The notes under the pieces are model-generated. The model was not told the origin of the DNA. It saw only the letters and a list, made by a program, of their open reading frames with translations, and did no database searches. A DNA stretch of 13,672 nucleotides from an uncultured Eubacteriales bacterium (GTDB lineage: Bacteria; Bacillota; Clostridia; Lachnospirales; Lachnospiraceae). Shown here piece after piece: positions 7,113 through 13,672 of the stretch (the first letter of the stretch is position 1; each line of letters begins with the position of its first letter). The stretch is from the NCBI GenBank assembly GCA_900321525.1, contig ONWL01000015.1:1-13672 (forward strand), given 5' to 3'. A program made the position numbers and the translations under genes.

Positions 7113-8345
7113 ATGGATTCTGTATTTAGCGTATGGTTTCTGATTGGTGCTGCATTGGTATTTTTTATGCAGTGTGGTTTTGCGATGGTAGAGGCTGGTT
7201 TTACCAGAGCCAAGAATACCGGTAACATTATTATGAAGAATCTGATGGACTTCTGTATTGGTACGGTGGTATTTATTTTCCTTGGTTATCATCTCTTACT
7301 GGGTACAGATGTGGCAGGTTTTTGTGGAAAGCTGAGTCTTTCTATTTTTACAGACTATAGTGGATTTGACTGGTCTGGATTTGTATTTAATCTTGTATTC
7401 TGTGCAACCACTGCTACCATCGTATCCGGTGCAATGGCAGAAAGAACCAAGTTTTTATCTTACTGTATTTATTCCGCAGTCATTTCCGCAGTGATTTATC
7501 CAATTGAAGCACATTGGATTTGGGGCGGTGGCTGGCTGGCACAGATGGGATTCCATGATTTTGCAGGTTCTTGTGCCATTCATACCGTTGGCGGTGTTTC
7601 TGCATTGATTGGTGCGGCACTGGTTGGTCCTCGTATTGGAAAGTTCTCTAAGAAGAATGGAAATGTAACACCAAACGCCATTCCAGGACACTCTATTTCA
7701 TTTGGTGCACTTGGTGTATTCATTCTGTGGTTTGGCTGGTACGGATTTAACGGTGCAGCAGCAGTGACAAGTGACCAGTTGGCATCTATCTTCGTAACTA
7801 CCACCATTGCACCGGCGATTGCAACTTTTGTCTGCATGGTCTTTACCTGGGTGAAGAACGGCAAGCCGGATGTATCCATGTGTCTGAATGCGTCTTTGGC
7901 AGGTCTGGTGGCAATTACTGCACCTTGTGATGTGACAGATGCGTTTGGTGCCATCGTGATCGGTGCTGTGGCAGGTCTGCTGGTATACTTTGGTGTATGG
8001 CTGTTAGACAATGTACTGCATATTGATGATCCGGTTGGTGCTGTTGGGGTACACTGTGTCAACGGTATCTGGGGAACCATTGCGGTTGGTTTATTTGCAA
8101 CGACTTCCGCACCAGAAAGCGAATTGACTGGTTTGTTCTATGGTGGTGGTTTCAAGCTGCTGGGTATTCAGCTGACAGGGTTGATAACGGTCGTTGCATG
8201 GACTGCCATTACCATTACCATTGTATTCCTGATTCTCAAGAAGACCGTCGGACTGAGAGTAGAAGAGTTCGAAGAAGTAGAAGGTCTGGATTCTACAGAA
8301 CATGGACTGGAATCTGCTTATGCGGGATTTGTGATTACAAAATAA
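7113..8345 (+). CDS. amt: Ammonium transporter, Amt/MEP/Rh family
   Basis: 410-residue, 11-helix trimeric membrane channel that takes up ammonium. The pore twin histidines are H157 (in GSCAIHTVGG) and H314 (in GVHCVNGIWGT); the conserved recruiting Asp is D149 (in FHDFAG), and the Phe-gate region is FCATTATIVSGAMAER (about 96-111). The N-terminus starts directly in helix 1 (VWFLIGAALVFFMQCGFAMVE) with no signal peptide. The cytosolic tail keeps the GLD...EHG motif that takes part in regulation by PII proteins. Length is normal. The ATG has AGGAGG (7099-7104) 8 bases upstream. It is a single-gene unit: a glnK gene, which often follows amt, is absent, and the next gene is convergent. Regulation is probably through the structured leader at 6967-7066. 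Confidence 0.97.
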   Translation: MDSVFSVWFLIGAALVFFMQCGFAMVEAGFTRAKNTGNIIMKNLMDFCIGTVVFIFLGYHLLLGTDVAGFCGKLSLSIFTDYSGFDWSGFVFNLVFCATTATIVSGAMAERTKFLSYCIYSAVISAVIYPIEAHWIWGGGWLAQMGFHDFAGSCAIHTVGGVSALIGAALVGPRIGKFSKKNGNVTPNAIPGHSISFGALGVFILWFGWYGFNGAAAVTSDQLASIFVTTTIAPAIATFVCMVFTWVKNGKPDVSMCLNASLAGLVAITAPCDVTDAFGAIVIGAVAGLLVYFGVWLLDNVLHIDDPVGAVGVHCVNGIWGTIAVGLFATTSAPESELTGLFYGGGFKLLGIQLTGLITVVAWTAITITIVFLILKKTVGLRVEEFEEVEGLDSTEHGLESAYAGFVITK

Positions 8346-8407
8346 TATATGATATAGAGAAGTAAAAGTTTATACAGCATGGACGTACAATAAAAACTCA
8401 TAAAGTC

Positions 8408-8465
8408 AAAAGCCTCTGAGAAACAGATGCAGGAAATTGCAAAAACTGTTTGACAGAGGCTTTTT
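8408..8465. terminator. Long hairpin, probable bidirectional terminator between amt and lspA-like gene
   Basis: AAAAGCCTCTG (8408-8418) pairs with CAGAGGCTTTT (8454-8464), and inside it AAACAG (8421-8426) pairs with CTGTTT (8446-8451). The plus strand ends in TTTTT (8461-8465). Read on the minus strand, the stem ends in TTTTGACTTTA, so it may also stop the operon arriving from the right. Confidence 0.8.
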
Positions 8466-8499
8466 GGATGGTAAAAAAGTTTCAGCTGTGTTTCTGAAA

Positions 8500-8982
8500 T
8501 TATTTGCGGCGACCGGAAAACAGGGAGGAAATCAGCAGCAAAAGACAGCCCCAAAATACGCCGAAATCCCCCAGGTTACAGTAGATCTTCCGCAACGGTT
8601 TCCAGATGCGGATATTCAGGTAATCTACCACATATCCTTTTTTGAAGCGGTCAATGGTGTTACTCATCCCTCCGCCAAGAACCAATCCAAAGCCAAGACG
8701 GGTCAAAAAACTGCCCAGTCCAAACAGACAGCAGGGAATCCCTATTACTGCTACGACAGCAAGCATCAGTACCGATAATAGTTTGGAAACCATGGGACAG
8801 GTCTCAAACAGGTTACAGAACAGCCCCTTGTTGTGGACACAGTCAATGCGGAACTTGTCTTTGGCAAATTTGCGGGGCAGCCGGTGCAGAGTACGTGCAA
8901 CAGCAGGATGTTTGTGATCAATTTGTTCCTTGCACCACAGGTCAGTGGCGCAGAGAATAGTACCAATTAATAAAGAAATCAT
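8500..8982 (-). CDS. lspA: Signal peptidase II (LspA)-like membrane protease
   Basis: 160-residue polytopic protein resembling LspA, the aspartic protease that removes signal peptides from prolipoproteins at the membrane. The two catalytic aspartates fit: D111 in GGGMSNTIDR (family pattern GGxxGNxxDR) and D139 in YCNLGDFGVFWG (family FNxAD). The GYVVDYLNI stretch after D111 and an N-terminal TDLWCKEQI, matching the family's DQxxK segment, agree. N51 in HNKG matches the conserved NxG site. It is divergent: a Ser precedes Asn in the first motif, and a charged stretch (about 20-45) follows helix 1. It holds nine cysteines. The ATG at 8982 is chosen because GGAG lies 8 bases upstream; a longer frame to 9066 has a poor N-terminus. 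It is the last gene of the minus-strand operon, 86 bases after the DUF4129-like gene. Confidence 0.75.
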   Translation of the reverse strand: MISLLIGTILCATDLWCKEQIDHKHPAVARTLHRLPRKFAKDKFRIDCVHNKGLFCNLFETCPMVSKLLSVLMLAVVAVIGIPCCLFGLGSFLTRLGFGLVLGGGMSNTIDRFKKGYVVDYLNIRIWKPLRKIYCNLGDFGVFWGCLLLLISSLFSGRRK

Positions 8983-9024
8983 TGTTTCATCTCCATTTCT
9001 GAAATATAGTTGTTTTATGTGTTT

Positions 9025-9066
9025 GTGCAGTTGTACGGAATATTCTGTAATGTTAAGAAACTGCAC
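9025..9066 (-). repeat. Inverted repeat between the DUF4129-like gene and lspA-like gene
   Basis: GTGCAGTT (9025-9032) and AACTGCAC (9059-9066) form a perfect 8-bp inverted repeat with 26 bases between, which contain the palindrome GAATATTC (9038-9045). No T-tract follows on the minus strand, so it is not a standard terminator; it could be an mRNA processing or regulatory hairpin inside the operon. Confidence 0.4.
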
Positions 9067-9068
9067 AG

Positions 9069-10358
9069 TTATGACTGGTTGTTTACATGGGTCTGATATG
9101 CCCGGGCATCATCAGGTGTACAACCTTGTTTGCTGTAGCGGGCTTGTTCATATAGTTTGTGCAGGAATGCATCAGATATACCGCTCTCTTCCTCTAATTG
9201 TGAGGGTGTATGAGAAACTTTTGGCAATTTTGTGCCGGACGGATGAAACCAGTTTCCCAAACGTGTTTTCCAGTTTGTCCTGTTCAGTAAGTCAGTGCCA
9301 TCTGTGGAAGGCTGATTTTTTAAAATCTGCTTTTTGTACTGCCTGCGAATCTGTATGTTCGGATCAGAACTTCTGCGGGGCAACACAGCATTTGCCACTT
9401 CCGGTTTGATGGAAGTGGTTTTGATGTTTCGGTTCAGAAATTCCACTTTGTCTTCCTCTTTTTCTGAATTGCTGTGATAATTTTTAAGGAAAAGCCGGAG
9501 CAGGTAAAAGAGTGCGGCAAGGAAACAGGCCATACAGAGAACAATAAAAATGCGACTGATCAGTTCCCAGACAATGCTGGATTCGCCTGCTTCTAATTCA
9601 GGAACCGGTGCCAGTGGCATTTCAAAATCTGGTGCTTCTGTTTCTACAGGTGGCAATTCATCTGCACCAAAACGGCTCAAGAAGGCGAACACAGGCCGCA
9701 GCAGAAAAATAAGTCCCTTTTTCAAAAGAGAAGCAAGTCCACCAAAGCCTGATACCGGCATGGCAAACAGAATCAATGCCGTCACAATCGTGGTTACGGT
9801 CAATAGCAGCCGGTTGACGCTGCGGATGCGGTCAAAGGGCAGATGGGCAGACTGGAAGTTTTTCTGTACAAAATTCTGAAAGTTGGTCAAGTTAGAATAC
9901 AGAAGCAGCATCAGCAAAAATACAATGGTAAAATAATGTGCCAGAACACACAGTATGGAAAACTGCTGGGTGCTTCCAACCAGATACATCCCAATGAACA
10001 ATCCCAGAGCTGCTCCATGTGGCTGCAACAAAATACATTCGGTATGATGTGCTTTTCCAAACAAAAACGTGCCGCAGATCGCAATGGTACATTCGGTAAA
10101 TAGCACACGTTCTGCACCGGCATCAGATAGGAGAAAGGTGCCAGCCGTCATCAGAGTGGAGGCACCGAGAAACAGAAAAAGGCTACTGCTGTTTCGTGTG
10201 ATCAGGGTACAGCACAAAATGGGTAGAACCACATACAGACACCGCAGATTGGACGCCAGATCAGGGTGAATCCAGGCAGTGACCGTACAGCAGATGCATG
10301 CCATCATCAAAGTAGCACAGAGCAGTCGAAGTGCCAGAATCCATTTTTGTGATATCAT
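9069..10358 (-). CDS. Polytopic membrane protein with DUF4129-like C-terminus
   Basis: 429 residues with about seven hydrophobic helices in residues 7-228 (for example 7-30, 38-55, 58-77, 115-128, 135-154, 185-201, 208-228), a Pro/Glu-rich acidic loop (234-260), another helix (267-290) and a basic cytosolic tail. The end, FLHKLYEQARYSKQGCTPDDARAY (about 398-421), resembles DUF4129, the domain that closes TgpA-like transglutaminases, but no Cys-His-Asp transglutaminase core is present. Function is unknown; such proteins travel with MoxR and DUF58 genes. The ATG at 10358 is decided by AGGAGG 7 bases upstream; an ATG at 10376 lies ahead of that site. It starts 14 bases after the DUF58 stop, so it is surely co-transcribed. 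Confidence 0.75.
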   Translation of the reverse strand: MISQKWILALRLLCATLMMACICCTVTAWIHPDLASNLRCLYVVLPILCCTLITRNSSSLFLFLGASTLMTAGTFLLSDAGAERVLFTECTIAICGTFLFGKAHHTECILLQPHGAALGLFIGMYLVGSTQQFSILCVLAHYFTIVFLLMLLLYSNLTNFQNFVQKNFQSAHLPFDRIRSVNRLLLTVTTIVTALILFAMPVSGFGGLASLLKKGLIFLLRPVFAFLSRFGADELPPVETEAPDFEMPLAPVPELEAGESSIVWELISRIFIVLCMACFLAALFYLLRLFLKNYHSNSEKEEDKVEFLNRNIKTTSIKPEVANAVLPRRSSDPNIQIRRQYKKQILKNQPSTDGTDLLNRTNWKTRLGNWFHPSGTKLPKVSHTPSQLEEESGISDAFLHKLYEQARYSKQGCTPDDARAYQTHVNNQS

Positions 10359-10365
10359 ATGACCA

Positions 10366-10371
10366 CCTCCT
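10366..10371 (-). promoter_or_regulatory. Ribosome binding site of the DUF4129-like gene
   Basis: Minus-strand AGGAGG, 7 bases before the ATG at 10358. It overlaps the last codons' trailer of the DUF58 gene and excludes the ATG at 10376 as start. Confidence 0.85.
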
Positions 10372-10372
10372 T

Positions 10373-11491
10373 TCATATTTCATATATCCATGGAATGATG
10401 TCCAGACGTTTCTCAGAAAAAACAGTTTGCTCCGTGGTCGGGTGCATGGGAAGAATCCAGTATATGTCAGAAATTTCAGAAAGTCTCAGGGTCACAGGAG
10501 CCAGCTTGTTCTGGCAGGTGCTGATGACGATAGAGAGCGGTACAGTTGTGAATGTGTGAAACAGGGTTTCTTCCAGAAACGGCTGTATGGGCACACATTC
10601 CTTTTGCAAATCAATGCGGGCAAGGCAGCGGTTCAGTTCCGCAATCTGCTGTCTGCCGGTGCCGGCAGGCAGTGTCAGAACTTCTCCAGTGACCACATCC
10701 CGTCCATTGCATACCATACGAATGGGAATGCCTGCATTCAGAAAGCGAACTGCCAGGGCAGCTGCGATTCGGATACTTTCTTCATGAAGAGCCTCTTCCT
10801 GCCAGATGGTTTCATCTGCCAGATCCAGAAACAGCATCACTTCCTGAGAAGAAGTGGAATCGTAAGTATTGACCATCAGATTGCCGGTATGGGCAGAGGC
10901 TTTCCAGTTTACACTGCCAAGCGAGTCGGTAGGCAGATAATCCCGGATTCCTTTGAATGCGAATGGGTCGGGATATAAAAACTGCCTGCTGGTGACGGTG
11001 CCCATGATCTTGCGAAAAGGCACATCCAGTCGGCGTTCGTCTACCAGTCCGGGGTAAACATACAGTTCGGTGTCCTGTACCGTATTTATCAGCAATCTTG
11101 TGGACATGAACAAATCCGTGGAAACCAGATCCATCCGGGTAATGGTGTAATAACCCCTCTTGTTGCACTGGATTTTCAAAGTACGAGTGATTTTCTGGTT
11201 CCATAGCAATGAAAAAATATCATTGCGGTAGCAGTAATCGGACACAGTTGTATTTTCCATCTGTGAAAAAGACAGATTCCGGTGGAATGAAAATTTTACA
11301 TTTAAAACTGTCAGAGGTAAAAGCTTCTGGTTGGTCACCACTTCATATAATTCACCGGTGCCTCCCTCTACCACTGGTTCTTTTTGAAACCGGATGGAAG
11401 CAGTCAGATTTCGACACCACAGATGCCGGTACAGAGCTTGTTCCAACAGATAAAGCAAACCAGCTGTCACTAAAAGAAGGAGAAGCATCAT
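10373..11491 (-). CDS. DUF58 family protein (MoxR-associated)
   Basis: 372 residues. One N-terminal hydrophobic segment (about 2-17) likely anchors it to the membrane. The DUF58 core is at about 175-208: DPFAFKGIRDYLPTDSLG, then VNWKASAHTGNLMV, matching the family pattern of acidic-Arg-Asp-Tyr followed by W-K-x-S-A. A von Willebrand-like strand VMLFLDLADE lies at 218-227. The molecular role is unknown; family members are thought to act with MoxR-type ATPases in assembly or folding of envelope or metal-dependent proteins. The ATG at 11491 overlaps the moxR stop as ATGA, with GGAG 6 bases upstream; an upstream in-frame TTG (11503) is less likely. Confidence 0.88.
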   Translation of the reverse strand: MMLLLLLVTAGLLYLLEQALYRHLWCRNLTASIRFQKEPVVEGGTGELYEVVTNQKLLPLTVLNVKFSFHRNLSFSQMENTTVSDYCYRNDIFSLLWNQKITRTLKIQCNKRGYYTITRMDLVSTDLFMSTRLLINTVQDTELYVYPGLVDERRLDVPFRKIMGTVTSRQFLYPDPFAFKGIRDYLPTDSLGSVNWKASAHTGNLMVNTYDSTSSQEVMLFLDLADETIWQEEALHEESIRIAAALAVRFLNAGIPIRMVCNGRDVVTGEVLTLPAGTGRQQIAELNRCLARIDLQKECVPIQPFLEETLFHTFTTVPLSIVISTCQNKLAPVTLRLSEISDIYWILPMHPTTEQTVFSEKRLDIIPWIYEI

Positions 11492-12444
11492 GGGCGGCTC
11501 CAATCCTCTGTGGGCAGAGGTACAGTCTCTAAGAGAGATTCGATGATCTGTCTGCCAGATGAAAGACTGCCGTATCCACGGTTGATGACCAGTCGATGTG
11601 CCATGACCGGTACGGCAACGGTTTTGATGTCTTCTGGAATCACATAATCTCTGTTTTGAATCATAGCATACGCCTGTACTGCCTTTAACAAAGCAAGTGT
11701 GCCACGTGGACTGACCCCAGAGACCACTTGGTTGTGACTGCGGCTTGCCTGTACCAGGTCGGCGATATAGGACAGAAGAGAGGGATGGACATAAACAGAA
11801 GGATATGCCTGCTGTAATCCAATCAGTTCTTCAGTGGTGCAGACCGGAGATAAAGTTTCCAGTGGTTGTCCTGCCAAGAACCGTTCCAGGAGCGCCAATT
11901 CTTCCTCTTTTGAAGGGGTTCCCATAGAAAGCTGCATGAGAAATCGGTCTAGCTGGGCTTCCGGCAGAGGAAATGTACCAGATGTTTCAATGGGGTTCTG
12001 GGTGGCAATGACAAAAAATGGCTGTGCCAGCTGATGGGTCACCCCATCTACCGTTACCTGCTTTTCTTCCATACATTCCAGCAAGGCAGACTGGGTACGA
12101 GGGGTGGCACGGTTGATCTCGTCTGCCAACAAAATGTTGCAGAATACCGGTCCTTCCCGGAATACAAACTCACCAGCCTTTTGATTGAAGTAATTCAATC
12201 CGGTCACATCAGAGGGCAGCAGGTCCGGGGTGAACTGAATCCGGCTGAATGCACCGGAAACAGACTTTGCCAGAGACTTAGCCATGACGGTCTTACCGGT
12301 GCCGGGTACATCTTCTAGCAGGATATGACCGCCGGCAATCAGGGAAGTTAAGATCAGGTCTATGACCGTTTCTTTTCCAATGATAACCTTTTGTATATTG
12401 CTGCGAATGGATTCGATGGCAGCAATGGTTGTGGTGGGATTCAT
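11488..12444 (-). CDS. MoxR family AAA+ ATPase
   Basis: 318-residue cytosolic AAA+ ATPase of the MoxR group, chaperone-like enzymes that activate or assemble partner proteins, usually those encoded by neighbouring DUF58/vWA genes. Walker A VPGTGKT (46-52), Walker B ILLADE (D108/E109), sensor-1 N150 in IATQNP, Arg-finger region EAQLDRF (R167), sensor-2 SPRGTLALLKA. Length and motif order are typical. The start at 12444 is chosen because the promoter at 12479-12507 would put earlier ATGs (12480, 12507) inside or before the -10/-35, and GGAGG lies 11 bases upstream, a rather long spacing. First gene of the minus-strand operon moxR, DUF58, DUF4129-like, lspA-like. Confidence 0.93.
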   Translation of the reverse strand: MNPTTTIAAIESIRSNIQKVIIGKETVIDLILTSLIAGGHILLEDVPGTGKTVMAKSLAKSVSGAFSRIQFTPDLLPSDVTGLNYFNQKAGEFVFREGPVFCNILLADEINRATPRTQSALLECMEEKQVTVDGVTHQLAQPFFVIATQNPIETSGTFPLPEAQLDRFLMQLSMGTPSKEEELALLERFLAGQPLETLSPVCTTEELIGLQQAYPSVYVHPSLLSYIADLVQASRSHNQVVSGVSPRGTLALLKAVQAYAMIQNRDYVIPEDIKTVAVPVMAHRLVINRGYGSLSSGRQIIESLLETVPLPTEDWSRP

Positions 12445-12455
12445 AACAGTGATAA

Positions 12456-12460
12456 CCTCC
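12456..12460 (-). promoter_or_regulatory. Ribosome binding site of moxR-type gene
   Basis: Minus-strand GGAGG, 11 bases before the ATG at 12444. The spacing is longer than usual, but it is the only good site downstream of the predicted transcription start. Confidence 0.65.
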
Positions 12461-12478
12461 AGTATATTCTTGCCTTTC

Positions 12479-12507
12479 ATTGTATGCTTTCGGAAAGGAA
12501 TAGTCAA
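12479..12507 (-). promoter_or_regulatory. Sigma-A promoter of the moxR operon
   Basis: On the minus strand, TTGACT (-35, 12502-12507), 17 bases, TACAAT (-10, 12479-12484). The start would be near 12472, giving a 5' leader of about 28 bases that holds the GGAGG. Confidence 0.8.
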
Positions 12508-12515
12508 GGGAGATG

Positions 12516-12525
12516 AGACATGTCT
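12516..12525. promoter_or_regulatory. 10-bp palindrome upstream of the moxR promoter
   Basis: AGACATGTCT is a perfect palindrome lying 8 bases upstream of the minus-strand -35 box, in the shared region between moxR and clpB. It could be a regulator site; no regulator is identifiable. Confidence 0.3.
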
Positions 12526-12620
12526 AAAAAGTAAAAATTCAAACAGTTATCGTTCAGAATCAGAATAATGCGGCGAAATCATGTATTGTATAATAAGAAC
12601 ATAAAATTTTTCTAAAGTAC

Positions 12621-12648
12621 TTTACAAACACAGAAAAAGTGTTATTAT
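12621..12648 (+). promoter_or_regulatory. Possible clpB promoter
   Basis: TTTACA (12621-12626), 16 bases, TATTAT (12643-12648). A second isolated TATAAT at 12589-12594 has no good -35. No CIRCE element (TTAGCACTC-N9-GAGTGCTAA) is visible, so HrcA control is unlikely. Confidence 0.5.
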
Positions 12649-12686
12649 TGTTGTATATCCAATAGAACAGACAAACAGCATAAAAT

Positions 12687-12698
12687 GACAAAGTTGTC
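12687..12698 (+). promoter_or_regulatory. Inverted repeat in the clpB leader
   Basis: GACAA (12687-12691) and TTGTC (12694-12698) with AG between, 36 bases before the clpB ATG. It may be an operator or a weak hairpin; it does not fit the CtsR heptad repeat well. Confidence 0.25.
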
Positions 12699-12734
12699 TG
12701 GGAAAACAGTTGTGATAGGAAAGTGAGGTCGCAT

Positions 12735-13672
12735 ATGAACATCAATCAGTTTACACAGAAATCATTAGAGGCTGTGCAGAGTTGTGAAAAGCTGGCCTAT
12801 GAGTATGGAAATCAGGAGATTGACCAGGAGCATTTGCTTTACAGTTTATTGAAGCAGGAGGATGGTCTGATTGGCAAGCTGATCACCAAGATGGAGATTC
12901 AGCTGCCTTATTTTACAGATAGAGTGGAGCAGGTCATTGAGGGAGATGTGAAAGTTTCCGGTAACGGACAGAAGTACCTGAGCAATGCACTGAATCAGGT
13001 ATTGATCAATGCAGAAGACGAAGCCAAGGCTATGGGAGATGAATATGTTTCCGTGGAGCATCTGTTCCTTTCTATGTTGAAACAGCCAAACCAGAAGATG
13101 AAGGAAGTGTTCCGGGAGTTCGGATTGACCAGAGAGCGCTTTTTACAGGCATTGTCTACGGTGAGAGGCAACCAGAAGGTGGTCAGTGACAATCCGGAAG
13201 CGACCTATGACACATTGTCTAAGTATGGACAGGATCTGGTAGAGAAAGCCAGAAACCAGAAGCTAGATCCGGTCATCGGCAGAGACAGCGAGATCCGAAA
13301 TGTGATCCGTATCCTTTCCCGTAAGACCAAGAACAATCCGGTGCTGATCGGAGAACCTGGCGTCGGTAAGACTGCGGTAGTAGAAGGACTGGCACAGCGA
13401 ATCGTCAGAGGGGATGTGCCGGAAGGACTGAAGGAGAAGAAAATCTTTTCTCTGGATATGGGTGCGCTGGTGGCCGGTGCCAAGTACAGAGGAGAGTTTG
13501 AGGAACGTCTGAAGGCGGTCTTAGAGGAAGTGCGCAAGAGCGATGGACAGATCATTCTGTTTATTGATGAGCTGCACCTGATCGTAGGGGCTGGCAAGAC
13601 GGACGGTGCCATGGATGCAGGCAACATGTTAAAGCCTATGCTGGCCAGAGGAGAACTGCATTGTATCGGTGC
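12735..13672 (+). CDS. clpB: ClpB protein disaggregase (Hsp100), 3'-truncated by window edge
   Basis: Cytosolic hexameric AAA+ disaggregase that, with DnaK, rescues aggregated proteins. The first 312 residues are visible of about 860 expected. The N-terminal Clp-N double repeat (1 to about 145: FTQKSLEAVQ, then DEYVSVEHLFLSML) is followed by the first ATPase domain: DPVIGRDSEI, Walker A GEPGVGKT (206-213), LDMGALVAGAKYRGEFEERL, Walker B FIDELH (D278/E279) and GAMDAGNMLKPMLARGELHC. Everything seen is standard. The ATG at 12735 has GAGG (12725-12728) 6 bases upstream. It is divergent from the moxR operon; the frame is open to the window end with no stop. Confidence 0.97.
   Translation, partial: MNINQFTQKSLEAVQSCEKLAYEYGNQEIDQEHLLYSLLKQEDGLIGKLITKMEIQLPYFTDRVEQVIEGDVKVSGNGQKYLSNALNQVLINAEDEAKAMGDEYVSVEHLFLSMLKQPNQKMKEVFREFGLTRERFLQALSTVRGNQKVVSDNPEATYDTLSKYGQDLVEKARNQKLDPVIGRDSEIRNVIRILSRKTKNNPVLIGEPGVGKTAVVEGLAQRIVRGDVPEGLKEKKIFSLDMGALVAGAKYRGEFEERLKAVLEEVRKSDGQIILFIDELHLIVGAGKTDGAMDAGNMLKPMLARGELHCIG

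Noticed and set aside
10331..10978. A 215-codon plus-strand open frame opposite the DUF58 gene
   Set aside because: It overlaps the DUF58 coding region antisense, with unusual composition and no family resemblance.
1..13672. CRISPR arrays, insertion sequences, tRNA genes, tandem repeats
   Set aside because: I looked for repeated units, transposase-like proteins, terminal repeats and tRNA-like cloverleafs in the gaps and saw none; the gaps are short and explained by promoters, leaders and terminators.

Overview
The window looks like chromosomal DNA from a low-to-mid GC Gram-positive of class Clostridia, most likely family Lachnospiraceae. The basis is protein style (Csp-like S8 peptidase, AraC/ABC iron-type proteins, Amt without signal peptide), strong AGGAGG ribosome binding sites, sigma-A type promoters and U-tract terminators. 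This assignment is inference from family resemblance, without a database search. I found no tRNA, rRNA, CRISPR array, insertion sequence or phage gene.

Left part, plus strand: the 3' part of ilvN (acetolactate synthase small subunit) ends in a clean terminator. A single gene with its own promoter and terminator follows, coding for a ClpX-type unfoldase whose RKH substrate loop is replaced. Then comes a two-gene unit. Its first gene is an in-frame chimera: the N-terminal sensor part of an AraC-family regulator is joined, without the regulator's DNA-binding domain and without any ABC membrane domain, to a complete ABC nucleotide-binding domain. Its stop overlaps (ATGA) the start of a complete TMD-NBD half transporter of the YbtP/IrtB/MsbA type. 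A Csp-like subtilisin (S8) with an intact catalytic triad follows 66 bases later, with no visible terminator between.

Middle: an ammonium transporter gene (amt) has a near-consensus promoter and a structured leader of two successive hairpins, the first with a U-rich tail like an attenuator. A long hairpin, probably a bidirectional terminator, separates it from the convergent minus-strand operon.

Right part, minus strand: a MoxR AAA+ ATPase, a DUF58 protein and a polytopic membrane protein with a DUF4129-like C-terminus form a tightly packed operon with a good promoter. A divergent signal-peptidase-II-like gene follows. The transglutaminase often seen with MoxR/DUF58/DUF4129 is not in the expected place. 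Divergent from moxR, the plus-strand clpB disaggregase gene begins and runs off the window.

The most unusual item is the AraC-sensor/ABC-ATPase chimera at 2100-3263. It is either an in-frame deletion scar (or assembly collapse) of a regulator-transporter pair, or a TMD-free ATPase with a ligand-sensing domain.
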